In this document: positions 1 to 6,196 of the stretch, one piece after another | How the letters are laid out: every line of letters begins with the position of its first letter | Numbering within the stretch: the first letter of the stretch is position 1 | From: Neisseria sicca 4320 | Lineage (GTDB): Bacteria > Pseudomonadota > Gammaproteobacteria > Burkholderiales > Neisseriaceae | Direction: 5' to 3' | Assembly: GCF_000193735.1 (NCBI RefSeq) | Contig: NZ_AEPF01000107.1 | Location: forward strand, 1 to 13,492 | Length of the DNA: 13,492 bases | The notes under the pieces: model-generated | What the model saw: only the letters and a program-made list of their open reading frames with translations | What the model was told of the DNA's origin: nothing | Databases searched by the model: none | Program-made: the position numbers and the translations under genes

Positions 1-480
1 AAAGATGCCCGTTGGACAAAGAAAAACGGCCTCTACAAACTCGGTTACAAACAACATACCCGTACCGATGAGGAAGGCTATATCGAGAAACTGCACATCA
101 CCCCCGCCAATACCCATGAGTGCAACCACCTGTTGCCTTTGTTGGAGGGCATTGCCGAAGGTACGACCGTCTATGCCGATAAAGGCTACGACAGTGCGGA
201 AAACCGGCAACATCTGAAAGAGCATCAGTTGCTGGACGGCATTATGCGCAAAGCCCACCGCAACCGTCCGCTGACGGAAGTGCAAACCAAACGCAACCGA
301 TATTTGTCGAAGACCCGTTATGTGGTCGAACAAAGCTTTGGGACGCTGCACCGCAAGTTCCGCTACGCCCGGGCAGCCTATTTTGGTCTGCTCAAAGTGA
401 GTGCGCAAAGCCATCTGAAGGCGATGTGTTTGAACCTGTTGAAAGCGGCTAACAGGCTAAGTGTGTCTGTTGCCGCCTAA
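1..480 (+). CDS. IS5-family transposase, C-terminal part (5' end outside window)
   Basis: The gene encodes a DDE transposase that cuts and joins the ends of its own insertion sequence. Reading is open from base 1 and stops at 478-480, giving 159 residues of the C-terminal half; intact IS1106-type transposases are roughly twice this size. The fragment begins KDARWTKKNGLYKLGYK. It carries the second catalytic aspartate in VYADKGYDS (about residues 56-64) and the glutamate region VVEQSFG (about residues 107-113), followed by the basic FRYARAAYFG stretch typical of the family. The first catalytic aspartate would lie outside the window. No frameshift or internal stop is seen, so the element could be intact. 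ATG codons inside the fragment (for example at 133) are internal methionines, not the start. Confidence 0.9.
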   Translation, partial: KDARWTKKNGLYKLGYKQHTRTDEEGYIEKLHITPANTHECNHLLPLLEGIAEGTTVYADKGYDSAENRQHLKEHQLLDGIMRKAHRNRPLTEVQTKRNRYLSKTRYVVEQSFGTLHRKFRYARAAYFGLLKVSAQSHLKAMCLNLLKAANRLSVSVAA

Positions 481-613
481 AAGGCGGTCCGGATGCCTGA
501 TTATCGAGTATCCGGGGAGGATTAAGGGGGTATTTGGGTAAAATCAGGAGGTATTTGGGGAGGGAAATAGCCGAAAACCTGTGTTTGGGTTCCGGCTGTC
601 GAAGGAAGGGCTT

Positions 614-628
614 TTTTGCAAAGGTCTC
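614..628 (+). repeat. Right terminal inverted repeat of the IS1106-like element
   Basis: TTTTGCAAAGGTCTC marks the end of the element. The base after it is the first base of the surviving cas1 frame. The match to the opposite end is from memory, since that end is outside the window. Confidence 0.75.
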
Positions 629-1030
629 AGGCTGTTGGGCAAGGACATCAGCGGCGCGCTGCAAGGCGTGAGGCTGGATCCGCAGGTGGGCTTTCTGCAC
701 GCCGACCGACCGGGGCGCGACAGTTTGGCGCAGGATATTTTAGAAGAATTCCGCGCGTGGTGGGCAGACAGGCTGGTGTTGTCGCTGATTAACCGCGGGC
801 AAATCAAACCGCAGGATTTTGTTACCGAGGCAAGCGGCGCGGTGAGCTTGAAAGCCGATGCGCGTAAGCTCTTGTTCCAAGCCTTGCAGGCGAAAAAACA
901 GGAGAAAATCGTGCATCCGTTTTTGGGCGAAGAAGTGGAAATCGGGCTGCTGCCGTATATTCAGGCGATGCTGTTGGCGCGGCACTTACGCGGGGATTTG
1001 GCGGAATATCCGCCGTTTTTGATGAGATAG
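629..1030 (+). pseudogene. cas1: cas1 (type I-C), N-terminal part removed by IS insertion
   Basis: Cas1 is the integrase of the Cas1-Cas2 complex that inserts new spacers into a CRISPR array. About 133 C-terminal residues remain out of the usual 340 or so for type I-C Cas1, starting LLGKDISGALQGV and running to the stop at 1028-1030. The catalytic histidine of VGFLHADRPGR and the aspartate in SLAQDILEEFR are kept; the catalytic glutamate in the lost upstream part is gone. The C-terminus (HPFLGEEVEIGLLPYIQ, LRGDLAEYPPF) is typical of the I-C family. A GTG at 581 inside the insertion sequence opens a frame that runs into the fragment, but this hybrid adds only 16 element-derived residues and is unlikely to be functional. 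The rest of cas1 should lie left of the insertion sequence. cas2 follows 74 bases downstream. Confidence 0.88.
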
Positions 1031-1036
1031 ATTTGC

Positions 1037-1075
1037 AGGTCGTTTGAAAACGGGTTGGACATTTTCAGACGACCT
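1037..1075. terminator. Inverted uptake-sequence pair between cas1 and cas2
   Basis: A 14-base arm AGGTCGTTTGAAAA (1037-1050) faces TTTTCAGACGACCT (1062-1075) across an 11-base loop. The left arm has one change from the exact uptake sequence, which would form a G-U pair in RNA. No run of T follows on either strand, so termination strength is doubtful. It sits inside what should be a cas1-cas2 operon. Confidence 0.5.
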
Positions 1076-1104
1076 CTAAAGCAGCCTGCACATGGGAATA
1101 CAAA

Positions 1105-1398
1105 ATGCTGATGCTGATTACTTACGATATTTCGCTGGAAGACGCGGAAGGACAAGCAAGGCTGCGGCGCGTGGCGAAATTGTGTTTGGACTACGGCGTG
1201 CGCGTGCAGTATTCGGTGTTCGAATGCGACATCGCGCCCGACCAGTGGGTTGTTTTAAAAGACAAACTTTTGAAAACCTACAACCCCGAAACCGACAGCC
1301 TGCGCTTTTACCATTTGGGCAGCAAATGGCGGCGCAAAGTGGAACACCACGGCGCAAAACCGTCAGTGGATGTGTTTAAGGATACGCTGATTGTGTGA
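1105..1398 (+). CDS. cas2: CRISPR-associated endonuclease Cas2, type I-C
   Basis: Cas2 forms the dimer at the centre of the Cas1-Cas2 spacer integration complex. The protein has 97 residues, normal for the I-C group, and looks complete. It shows the ferredoxin-like start LMLITYDIS with the conserved aspartate at residue 8, then RRVAKLCLDYGVRVQYSVFEC and SLRFYHLGSKWRRKVEH, both characteristic of type I-C Cas2. The start at 1105 matches the family N-terminus; the ribosome binding site is weak (GGGAA eight bases upstream). It lies between the broken cas1 and the CRISPR leader, the usual I-C order. With cas1 cut by an insertion sequence, this gene probably has no working partner. It may depend on read-through from cas1 or from the insertion sequence. 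Confidence 0.95.
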   Translation: MLMLITYDISLEDAEGQARLRRVAKLCLDYGVRVQYSVFECDIAPDQWVVLKDKLLKTYNPETDSLRFYHLGSKWRRKVEHHGAKPSVDVFKDTLIV

Positions 1399-1587
1399 AT
1401 TGCCAACCTTCGGTTCTCATGAAAATGCGGCAGGGCTGGCGAATCGGGATTGTTCTTTAACAATCAGGATATTGCGAATGAGGGTGTAACGGAAAAGGCT
1501 GTGTTATACTCGCTTTCGCGCTTTTCTTGGGAGCTTAGCGAAATCGGGGCTGCGAAACCTGATGGAGCAAGGCTTTTAAGAGAGGCT
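1399..1587 (+). promoter_or_regulatory. CRISPR leader with extended -10 promoter
   Basis: This 189-base non-coding stretch between cas2 and the first repeat sits where type I-C leaders lie. It contains TGTTATACT at 1502-1510, an extended -10 box reading towards the array, with no clear -35. Transcription would start near 1517, about 70 bases before the first repeat. The stretch around GTTCTTTAACAATCAGGA (1452-1469) resembles the conserved parts of other leaders, but that resemblance is from memory. Confidence 0.6.
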
Positions 1588-1752
1588 CCAGCCGCCTTCA
1601 GGCGGCTGTGTGTTGAAACCATTTCCACGATACGCGACACAAGGCATTGACGCGCCAGCCGCCTTCAGGCGACTGCGTGTTGAAACCTGTAGCCGAGGGA
1701 GCAGATGTAGAGGCGCAGGCCCAGCCATCTTCAGCTAACCATATGTCGAAAC
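1588..1752 (+). CRISPR. Short type I-C CRISPR array: three repeats, two spacers
   Basis: Three 32-base repeats lie at 1588-1619, 1655-1686 and 1721-1752, separated by spacers of 35 bases (1620-1654) and 34 bases (1687-1720). The first repeat has a perfect 8-base stem, CAGCCGCC and GGCGGCTG, around TTCA, and ends in TGTGTTGAAAC, as expected for the type I-C handle. The second has two changes (GGCGACTG and GCGTG). The third is heavily altered (CAGCCATCTTCAGCTAACC, ending TGTCGAAAC) and can no longer form the stem. Decay of the last repeat fits an array end far from the leader. The orientation, with the leader and cas2 upstream, is the standard one. The array looks like a relic or one frozen since cas1 was disrupted. 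Confidence 0.85.
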
Positions 1753-1783
1753 CAGACGGTGCTTTCCTGATTTAAACCGCCTG

Positions 1784-1807
1784 TAACCATCTGCTTTTTG
1801 ATGGTTA
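1784..1807 (+). other. Small hairpin downstream of the CRISPR array
   Basis: TAACCATC (1784-1791) and GATGGTTA (1800-1807) form an 8-base stem with an 8-base, T-rich loop. It could end the array transcript but has no T run after it. The rest of 1753-1980 shows no gene; a short palindrome TCTGAT-CAA-ATCAGA lies in 1899-1913. Confidence 0.3.
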
Positions 1808-1987
1808 TGTCTGAAAAATCATCTGTGGAATAGGAAATCGTTAATCCATCAAATCTCTGTCTTTCAGATGATTGAAATCGGATTTGTTCTGTTCTGATCA
1901 AATCAGATTTTCCAGCTTCGGGCTGCCGGATAAATTTGATGCAATGCAGGGTTTGATTGGGAAGGGGCTGGATAAAAATGGCAGCTT

Positions 1988-1996
1988 TGTTATAAT
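1988..1996 (+). promoter_or_regulatory. Extended -10 promoter of the ydcH-like gene
   Basis: TGTTATAAT is a perfect -10 with the extended TG. There is no good -35 at the expected place. It lies 73 bases upstream of the ATG at 2070. Confidence 0.6.
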
Positions 1997-2069
1997 AAAA
2001 CTACTGGCAGTTACATACTTTTCTTGGCATTGCGCCGTTTTATTCATATTAACGAAAGAGGAAAACAAA

Positions 2070-2294
2070 ATGTTTCCAGAATATCGCGATTTAATTTCCA
2101 AATTAAAACAAGAAGACGCCCACTTCGCCCGTCTGTTTGACGAGCATAATGAGTTGGACGATAAGATTACAGGTTTGGTTAATAATCCTGTTACCAGCGG
2201 TGCTGATGAGATTGAAGAGCTGAAAAAAGCGAAATTGAAACTGAAAGACGAGTTGTACGAGATTTTGCTTAAAGCAGCAGAAGCAGACAAGTAA
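2070..2294 (+). CDS. YdcH family (DUF465) small coiled-coil protein
   Basis: The product is a 74-residue, highly charged cytoplasmic protein of the YdcH/DUF465 family, whose molecular role is not established. It starts MFPEYRDLISKLK, followed by HFARLFDEHNELDDKI, the family signature, and a second helix rich in E and K (about residues 47-72, IEELKKAKLKLKDEL). A two-helix hairpin is likely, with the short NNPVTSGAD link at about residues 38-46. I chose the ATG at 2070 because AGAGGA (2057-2062) lies at the right spacing and the family begins here; the frame is open to 1872, but that upstream part has no family similarity. The gene is monocistronic, with a promoter upstream and a hairpin terminator shared with cysG downstream. 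Confidence 0.92.
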   Translation: MFPEYRDLISKLKQEDAHFARLFDEHNELDDKITGLVNNPVTSGADEIEELKKAKLKLKDELYEILLKAAEADK

Positions 2295-2307
2295 TCGGGA
2301 TTTGAAT

Positions 2308-2346
2308 AAGGTCGTCTGAAACCGGATTTCGGTTTCAGACGACCTT
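2308..2346. terminator. Bidirectional terminator from paired uptake sequences (ydcH-like/cysG)
   Basis: A 17-base perfect stem (2308-2324 with 2330-2346) closes a 5-base loop. It contains AGGTCGTCTGAA and its inverse. A T-rich run follows on the plus strand. It lies between two convergent genes and probably serves both. Confidence 0.85.
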
Positions 2347-2376
2347 TTGTTTATTTAAACAATTTGAACCAACGCT

Positions 2377-3792
2377 TCAGGCGGCTTGTTCGTGCATCGT
2401 GTGAAGGCGGCTTTGCGCGGGATTTTCTTGAAACCATTTCAATTCGTTGCGCAGGGAAACGACTTCGCCGATAACGATCAGCGCGGGGCGCGGGGCGTTT
2501 TCTGCCAGCTCGGACAGGTTTTTCAGACGACCGGTAACGACGCTTTGATGCGGGAGCGTGCCGTTGGAGACGATGGCGACGGGCGTGTCGCCGCTGCGTC
2601 CGTGTGCCATCAGCTTTTCGGCAGTTTCGGCGGCTTTGAGCGTGCCCATATAAATGACTAGGGTTTGGTTGCTCAGGGCGAGCGTGCGCCAGTCGGGTTG
2701 GTGGCCGTCGTGTTTGCTGTGTCCGGTAATGAAGAGCGCGCTTTGGGCGCAGTCGCGGTGCGTCAGGGGGATGCCTGCGTAGGCGGTCGCGCCCAGTGCG
2801 GCGGTGATGCCGGGGATGATGCGGTACGGGATGTGTGCCTCTCGCAAAACTTGGGCTTCTTCGCCGCCGCGCCCGAAAACGAAGGGGTCGCCGCCTTTGA
2901 GCCGGACGACGCGCAAACCTTGGCGGGCGTATTCGACCAGGAGGCGGTTGGTTTCTTCTTGTTGGACGTGGTGCGAGCCTGCGCGTTTGCCGACGCTGAT
3001 TTTGTCCGCGTCTTTGCGCACCATGCTTAAGACGTCGTCTGAAACCAAGGCATCGTGGAACACGACATCCGCCGCCTGTATCGCCTGCAAAGCGTGCAAG
3101 GTGAGCAGCCCGGCGTCGCCGGGACCTGCGCCGACAAGGACGACTTCGCCTTTTGCCGCGCCGAAACCGTCAAGCTGCGCGGCAAGCTCTGCTTCGGCGG
3201 CATCAAGGTTGCCTTGGGCGGCGAGCGCGTTAAAACGGCTGTCGAACAGGTTTTCCCAAAAACGGCGGCGGTTTGCCGTGCCTTTGATTTTGGCTTTGAC
3301 CGCGTTGCGCCATTTGCCGGCGAGTGCCGCCATTTGACCTGTGTGCAGAGGAATGAGTGTTTCGATGATTTGCCGCCACTTGCGCGCCAAAACGGGGGTG
3401 GTCGCGCCGCTGGAAACGGCGATTTTGAGTGGGCTGCGGTCGATGACGGCGGGGACGGTGAAGGAACACAAATCCGCGGTATCGACAGTGTTGCAGAGCT
3501 TAGCCCGCTGCTCCGCCGCTTGGAAAATGCGGCGGTTGAAGGCGTAATCGTCGGTGGCGGCGACGGCGAAAAATACGTCGTCCAAATCGTCGTCGTGAAA
3601 TTTGCTGCCCAGCCATTCGATTTTGCCTTCGTCCGCCCACTTTTGAAAAACGGGATTGAGTGCGCGGGCGACAACCCTGACCGCAGCCCCTGCCTGCAAC
3701 AGACTTTCGGCTTTGCGTTCCGCCACTTTGCCCGCACCCGCCAGCAGGACAGGACGGTCGTTCAAATCGGCAAATAGGGGATAATGGTTCAT
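2377..3792 (-). CDS. cysG: Siroheme synthase CysG (trifunctional)
   Basis: CysG makes siroheme, the cofactor of sulfite and nitrite reductase, from uroporphyrinogen III by two SAM-dependent methylations, NAD-dependent dehydrogenation and iron insertion. At 471 residues it is a full-length fusion (E. coli CysG has 457). The N-terminal dehydrogenase/ferrochelatase domain (about 1-210) has the NAD-binding stretch VLLAGAGKVAERKA (15-28), Asp104 in NTVD and Ser128 in AVSSGATTP. The methyltransferase domain (about 215-460) has VVLVGAGPGDAGLLT, VGKRAG, LKGGDPFVFGRGGEE, PGITAALG and IPLTHRDCAQS. The start MNHYPLFADL matches the family. The gene is divergent from cysD across 272 bases. Two uptake sequences lie inside the coding region (2522-2531 and 3034-3043). 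Confidence 0.97.
   Translation of the reverse strand: MNHYPLFADLNDRPVLLAGAGKVAERKAESLLQAGAAVRVVARALNPVFQKWADEGKIEWLGSKFHDDDLDDVFFAVAATDDYAFNRRIFQAAEQRAKLCNTVDTADLCSFTVPAVIDRSPLKIAVSSGATTPVLARKWRQIIETLIPLHTGQMAALAGKWRNAVKAKIKGTANRRRFWENLFDSRFNALAAQGNLDAAEAELAAQLDGFGAAKGEVVLVGAGPGDAGLLTLHALQAIQAADVVFHDALVSDDVLSMVRKDADKISVGKRAGSHHVQQEETNRLLVEYARQGLRVVRLKGGDPFVFGRGGEEAQVLREAHIPYRIIPGITAALGATAYAGIPLTHRDCAQSALFITGHSKHDGHQPDWRTLALSNQTLVIYMGTLKAAETAEKLMAHGRSGDTPVAIVSNGTLPHQSVVTGRLKNLSELAENAPRPALIVIGEVVSLRNELKWFQENPAQSRLHTMHEQAA
2522..2531 (-). repeat. DNA uptake sequence inside cysG
   Basis: TTCAGACGAC on the plus strand. On the coding strand the copy is in frame as GGT CGT CTG AAA and encodes Gly-Arg-Leu-Lys near the CysG C-terminus. 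Confidence 0.85.
3034..3043 (+). repeat. DNA uptake sequence inside cysG, opposite orientation
   Basis: GTCGTCTGAA on the plus strand. On the coding strand it reads TTCAGACGAC and lies in the codons for Val-Ser-Asp-Asp (residues 250-253) of the methyltransferase domain. Confidence 0.85.
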
Positions 3793-3921
3793 GGCGTGTT
3801 CTCTGATTAAGCTATCGTGCCGCCCATCTTAAAAGCTCCCGCGTTTCGGCGGAAAGAATGGTTTTTGCTTATCTTATCGAGTTTGGTTATATGCGCCGTC
3901 TTAAGCTGCGGCGACAACAAA

Positions 3922-3959
3922 GGGTCGTCTGAAAACGTCAATCCCTTTTCAGACGACCC
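3922..3959. repeat. Inverted uptake-sequence pair between divergent cysG and cysD
   Basis: GGGTCGTCTGAAAA (3922-3935) and TTTTCAGACGACCC (3946-3959) form a 14-base perfect stem around a 10-base loop. No T run follows. The two flanking genes diverge, so this hairpin is not at a gene end; it lies upstream of both starts. Confidence 0.7.
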
Positions 3960-4010
3960 CACCAATATAACGAAATCATCTTTGCTTCAAACAAACCATT
4001 CTTTCCGTTT

Positions 4011-4022
4011 TTCAGACGACCT
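4011..4022 (-). repeat. Single DNA uptake sequence upstream of cysD
   Basis: TTCAGACGACCT lies 42 bases before the cysD start. It is the third copy in the 272-base cysG-cysD spacer and could pair with the forward copy at 3922-3935 in place of the nearer one. Confidence 0.8.
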
Positions 4023-4064
4023 CTTTAGAGTACCGCCTATCCGAGTTTTGCTAAAGAGAACAAT

Positions 4065-4979
4065 ATGTCTATTCAAAACCACCACTTAGACTGGCTCGAA
4101 GCCGAATCCGTCTACATCATCCGCGAAGTCGTCGCCGAAGCGAAAAATCCCGCGCTGCTGTTTTCCGGCGGCAAGGATTCCGTCGTTTTGCTGGCGCTGG
4201 CGGTCAAGGCGTTCAAACTCGAAGGCCGCCCGCTCAAGCTGCCGTTCAAGCTGCTGCACGTCGATACGGGACACAATTACCCCGAAGTGATTCAGTTCCG
4301 CGATGAAACCGTGGCGCGCTCGGGCGTGCAACTGGTGGTCGGCAGCGTCGAAGATTCCATCAAAAAAGGCACGGTCGTCCTACGCCGCGAAACCGATTCG
4401 CGCAACGCCGCGCAGGCGGTTACGCTGGTGGAAACGATTGAAGAACAAGGCTTTGACGCACTGATGGGCGGCGCGCGGCGTGATGAGGAAAAAGCGCGGG
4501 CGAAGGAGCGGATATTTTCGTTCCGCGACGAATTCGGACAATGGGACCCGAAAAGCCAACGTCCCGAACTCTGGTCGCTCTACAATACGCGGCTCTTTAG
4601 CGGCGAGAACATGCGCGTCTTCCCCATTTCAAACTGGACGGAACTTGACATCTGGCAATACATCGCCCGCGAAAACCTCGCGCTGCCGCCGATTTATTAC
4701 AGTCACAAACGCGAAGTCGTCGAACGCGGCGGACTGCTCGTCCCCGTTACCCCGCTGACGCCGAAACGCGAAGGCGAAGTTTCCCAAATCCGCGACGTGC
4801 GCTTCCGCACCGTCGGCGACATTTCCTGCACCTGCCCCGTAGCCAGCACCGCCGCCACGCCCGAAGACATCATCGCCGAAACCGCAGCGGCCACCATTTC
4901 CGAACGCAGCGCCACGCGCATGGACGACCGCGTGTCGGAAGCAGCGATGGAAGAACGCAAAAAGGCGGGGTATTTTTGA
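4065..4979 (+). CDS. cysD: Sulfate adenylyltransferase subunit 2 (CysD)
   Basis: CysD is the ATP pyrophosphatase subunit of ATP sulfurylase, which joins sulfate to AMP from ATP to give adenosine 5'-phosphosulfate (APS). It works with the GTPase CysN. The product has 304 residues (E. coli 302) and looks complete. It has the PP-loop SGGKDS at residues 34-39, LLHVDTGHNYPE, the GGARRDEEKARAKERIFS segment, and the C-terminal DVRFRTVGDISCTCPV and MEERKKAGYF ending typical of CysD. The ATG at 4065 is preceded by AAAGAGAA. Its neighbours cysG (divergent) and cysH support sulfate assimilation. Oddly, cysN does not follow: a strong hairpin and a Correia element lie directly downstream. The partner gene must be elsewhere if the enzyme works. 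Confidence 0.97.
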   Translation: MSIQNHHLDWLEAESVYIIREVVAEAKNPALLFSGGKDSVVLLALAVKAFKLEGRPLKLPFKLLHVDTGHNYPEVIQFRDETVARSGVQLVVGSVEDSIKKGTVVLRRETDSRNAAQAVTLVETIEEQGFDALMGGARRDEEKARAKERIFSFRDEFGQWDPKSQRPELWSLYNTRLFSGENMRVFPISNWTELDIWQYIARENLALPPIYYSHKREVVERGGLLVPVTPLTPKREGEVSQIRDVRFRTVGDISCTCPVASTAATPEDIIAETAAATISERSATRMDDRVSEAAMEERKKAGYF

Positions 4980-5029
4980 ACCAATCATCCGAAGGACACG
5001 CAGCAACATTTATATCTGAATGTTTCCAT

Positions 5030-5069
5030 ATAAAAGGTCGTCTGAAACCGATTTCAGACGACCTTTTAT
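5030..5069. terminator. Hairpin terminator after cysD
   Basis: An 18-base perfect stem (5030-5047 with 5052-5069) closes a 4-base loop CCGA. It holds uptake sequences AGGTCGTCTGAA (5035-5046) and its inverse (5053-5064). The stem itself ends in ACCTTTTAT, which supplies the T run on the plus strand. It would stop cysD transcripts. Confidence 0.85.
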
Positions 5070-5095
5070 GAATACAAATCTAAAAAAACTATTTT

Positions 5096-5251
5096 TATAG
5101 TGGATTAACTTTAAACCAGTACGGCGTTGCCTTGCCTTAGCTCAAAGAGAACGATTCTCTAAGGTGCTGAAGCACCAAGTGAATCGGTTCCGTACTATTT
5201 GTACTGTCTGCGGCTTCGTCGTCTTGTCCTGATTTTTGTTAATCCACTATA
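5096..5251. repeat. Full-length Correia repeat element (CREE)
   Basis: The element starts with TATAGTGGATTAAC and ends with GTTAATCCACTATA, a 14-base perfect terminal inverted repeat flanked by TA. It is 156 bases long, the size of full-length Correia elements. The interior has the usual small hairpins (AGAGAACGATTCTCT and GGTGCTGAAGCACC). The two ends differ beyond the first 14 bases: the left continues TTTAAACCAG and the right, read inwards, AAAAATCAGG, so it is a mixed-end type. Correia elements are non-coding miniature transposon-like repeats of Neisseria that can carry promoters and RNase III sites. This one sits between the convergent cysD and carbonic anhydrase genes, with a hairpin on each side. 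Confidence 0.93.
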
Positions 5252-5275
5252 TTGTGATGAAGAGCGAACAAAAGA

Positions 5276-5313
5276 GTCGTCTGAAAAACCAAATTTAGGT
5301 TTTCAGACGACCT
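5276..5313. terminator. Hairpin terminator after the carbonic anhydrase gene
   Basis: GTCGTCTGAAAA and TTTTCAGACGAC form a stem of at least 12 bases; it could be extended by ACC/GGT with a one-base bulge. It lies just beyond the stop of the minus-strand carbonic anhydrase gene, and CTCTTTT follows on that strand, which suits termination. Confidence 0.75.
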
Positions 5314-5334
5314 TTTCGTTTACGGCTTTACCGT

Positions 5335-6093
5335 TTATTCGATGACAACGCGTGCATTAAGCGGCTGGACGGGGCGGTTGTTATGCGAACCGACGGCGCG
5401 GGTGAATTTCTCTGCTTGCGCTTGATCGATGTGGTCATAGCTTTTCAGCACCAGCCATGATACGGCTTCGCTGCACGGCGGCGTGGTCAGCGAACCGGCA
5501 AAGCGGTAGTATTTCAACCGTTTCGGCAGCAGGGTGCCGGCGTTGAAAGCTTTGTCGAGGTTTACCTTTCCTTCCTTCATCGGCATCACGTTCCATATAG
5601 GCGCGAGGCGGTCGTTGGTTTTGCCGGGTTCGTACAATACTGCTAATACCAAAGGCTGGCGGTTTTCGTCCAAGTGGACGAAGTGGGCTTCCATCGGGAA
5701 GGTGCGGCCTTTGATTTGGTTTTCACTGGGCACGTGGAAATGGAATTGTTTCAGGGTGTAGGTGCGACCGTTTATGCTGAGGGTATTGCCGCCTTCGGGG
5801 TAGTTGACTTGAATGGTGTGGCCGTTGTTTTCCACGTTAACCGCGCTCGGTTTGTAATTGACTTTGATGGCGGGCAGTCTGCCTGAGACGGTTTCGGTGA
5901 TGTTGACGGGGGATTGGTTTTTGCCTGTGGAGCACAAATGGAACTCTTCAGAAAGCTCGCCCCAGCTTTCAGGGGAGTCGTGTCCGGTGTAACCCCAATG
6001 GGTGTGGCTGCCGTGTGCTGCGGCGGAGAATGCTGTGAAGGTGGACAGCAGGAAGACAGTCAGACGAGGCAACGTGAGGTTCAAGCAGGGCAT
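5335..6093 (-). CDS. Periplasmic alpha-carbonic anhydrase
   Basis: The enzyme interconverts CO2 and bicarbonate. The 252-residue product has a signal peptide: a hydrophobic stretch at about 10-25 and a likely cut after AFSAAA (residue 26), so it acts in the periplasm. The mature part is a full alpha-class domain. The zinc ligands are His118 and His120 in FHFH and His137 in MEAHFVH, with Glu135 beside it. SLTTPPCSE (201-209) holds the active-site threonine and one of two cysteines; Cys54 and Cys207 could form the disulfide known in the gonococcal enzyme, which this protein closely resembles. AGAAAGGA (6101-6108) supports the start at 6093. It is a single-gene unit with its own promoter and terminator. 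Confidence 0.96.
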   Translation of the reverse strand: MPCLNLTLPRLTVFLLSTFTAFSAAAHGSHTHWGYTGHDSPESWGELSEEFHLCSTGKNQSPVNITETVSGRLPAIKVNYKPSAVNVENNGHTIQVNYPEGGNTLSINGRTYTLKQFHFHVPSENQIKGRTFPMEAHFVHLDENRQPLVLAVLYEPGKTNDRLAPIWNVMPMKEGKVNLDKAFNAGTLLPKRLKYYRFAGSLTTPPCSEAVSWLVLKSYDHIDQAQAEKFTRAVGSHNNRPVQPLNARVVIE

Positions 6094-6167
6094 TGCAATA
6101 TCCTTTCTGTATGGAGGAGGGGAAAAACATTGCGGTGCGTATGTCGATTATTGTTATTTTTTATTAA

Positions 6168-6196
6168 ACCATAGCCATATTAAATCATTGGGTCAA
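6168..6196 (-). promoter_or_regulatory. Promoter of the carbonic anhydrase gene
   Basis: On the minus strand, TTGACC (6191-6196) is followed after 17 bases by TATGGT (6168-6173), about 75 bases before the start codon. Confidence 0.6.

Larger units (their letters stand above)
1..628 (+). mobile_element. IS1106-like IS5-family insertion sequence, right end (left part outside window)
   Basis: This is the right-hand part of an insertion sequence that runs off the left edge of the window. It holds the 3' half of the transposase gene, about 130 bases of non-coding DNA, and a terminal sequence TTTTGCAAAGGTCTC at 614-628. That terminal sequence is the reverse complement of GAGACCTTTGCAAAA, which I recall as the left end of IS1106-like elements in Neisseria. 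The cas1 reading frame resumes at 629, right after this terminus, which supports 628 as the last base of the element. The left end and target duplication cannot be seen. The family assignment is recalled from protein and end similarity, not computed. Confidence 0.88.

Noticed and set aside
581..1030. 149-codon frame starting with GTG, fusing the IS end to Cas1
   Set aside because: The first 16 codons come from non-coding insertion-sequence DNA. It is better described as a cas1 remnant from 629.
1450..1650. 66-codon frame across the leader and first CRISPR repeat
   Set aside because: It crosses the leader and repeat, with no ribosome binding site or protein similarity.
1872..2069. N-terminal extension of the YdcH-like frame
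   Set aside because: The promoter at 1988-1996 and the ribosome binding site at 2057-2062 place the start at 2070; the extension has no family similarity.
3055..3777. 240-codon plus-strand frame opposite cysG
   Set aside because: It is antisense to a clear, full-length CysG and shows no domain features; such frames are common in GC-rich coding DNA.
3817..4089. 90-codon plus-strand frame that looks like a small lipoprotein (hydrophobic stretch then LSCG)
   Set aside because: Its middle and end are translated from three uptake sequences and it overlaps the cysD start. It has no convincing ribosome binding site and resembles no family I know; the lipobox is probably chance.
6063..6072. Further uptake sequence at the carbonic anhydrase start (CAGACGAG)
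   Set aside because: The core differs from GTCGTCTGAA at more than one position, so it is not counted.
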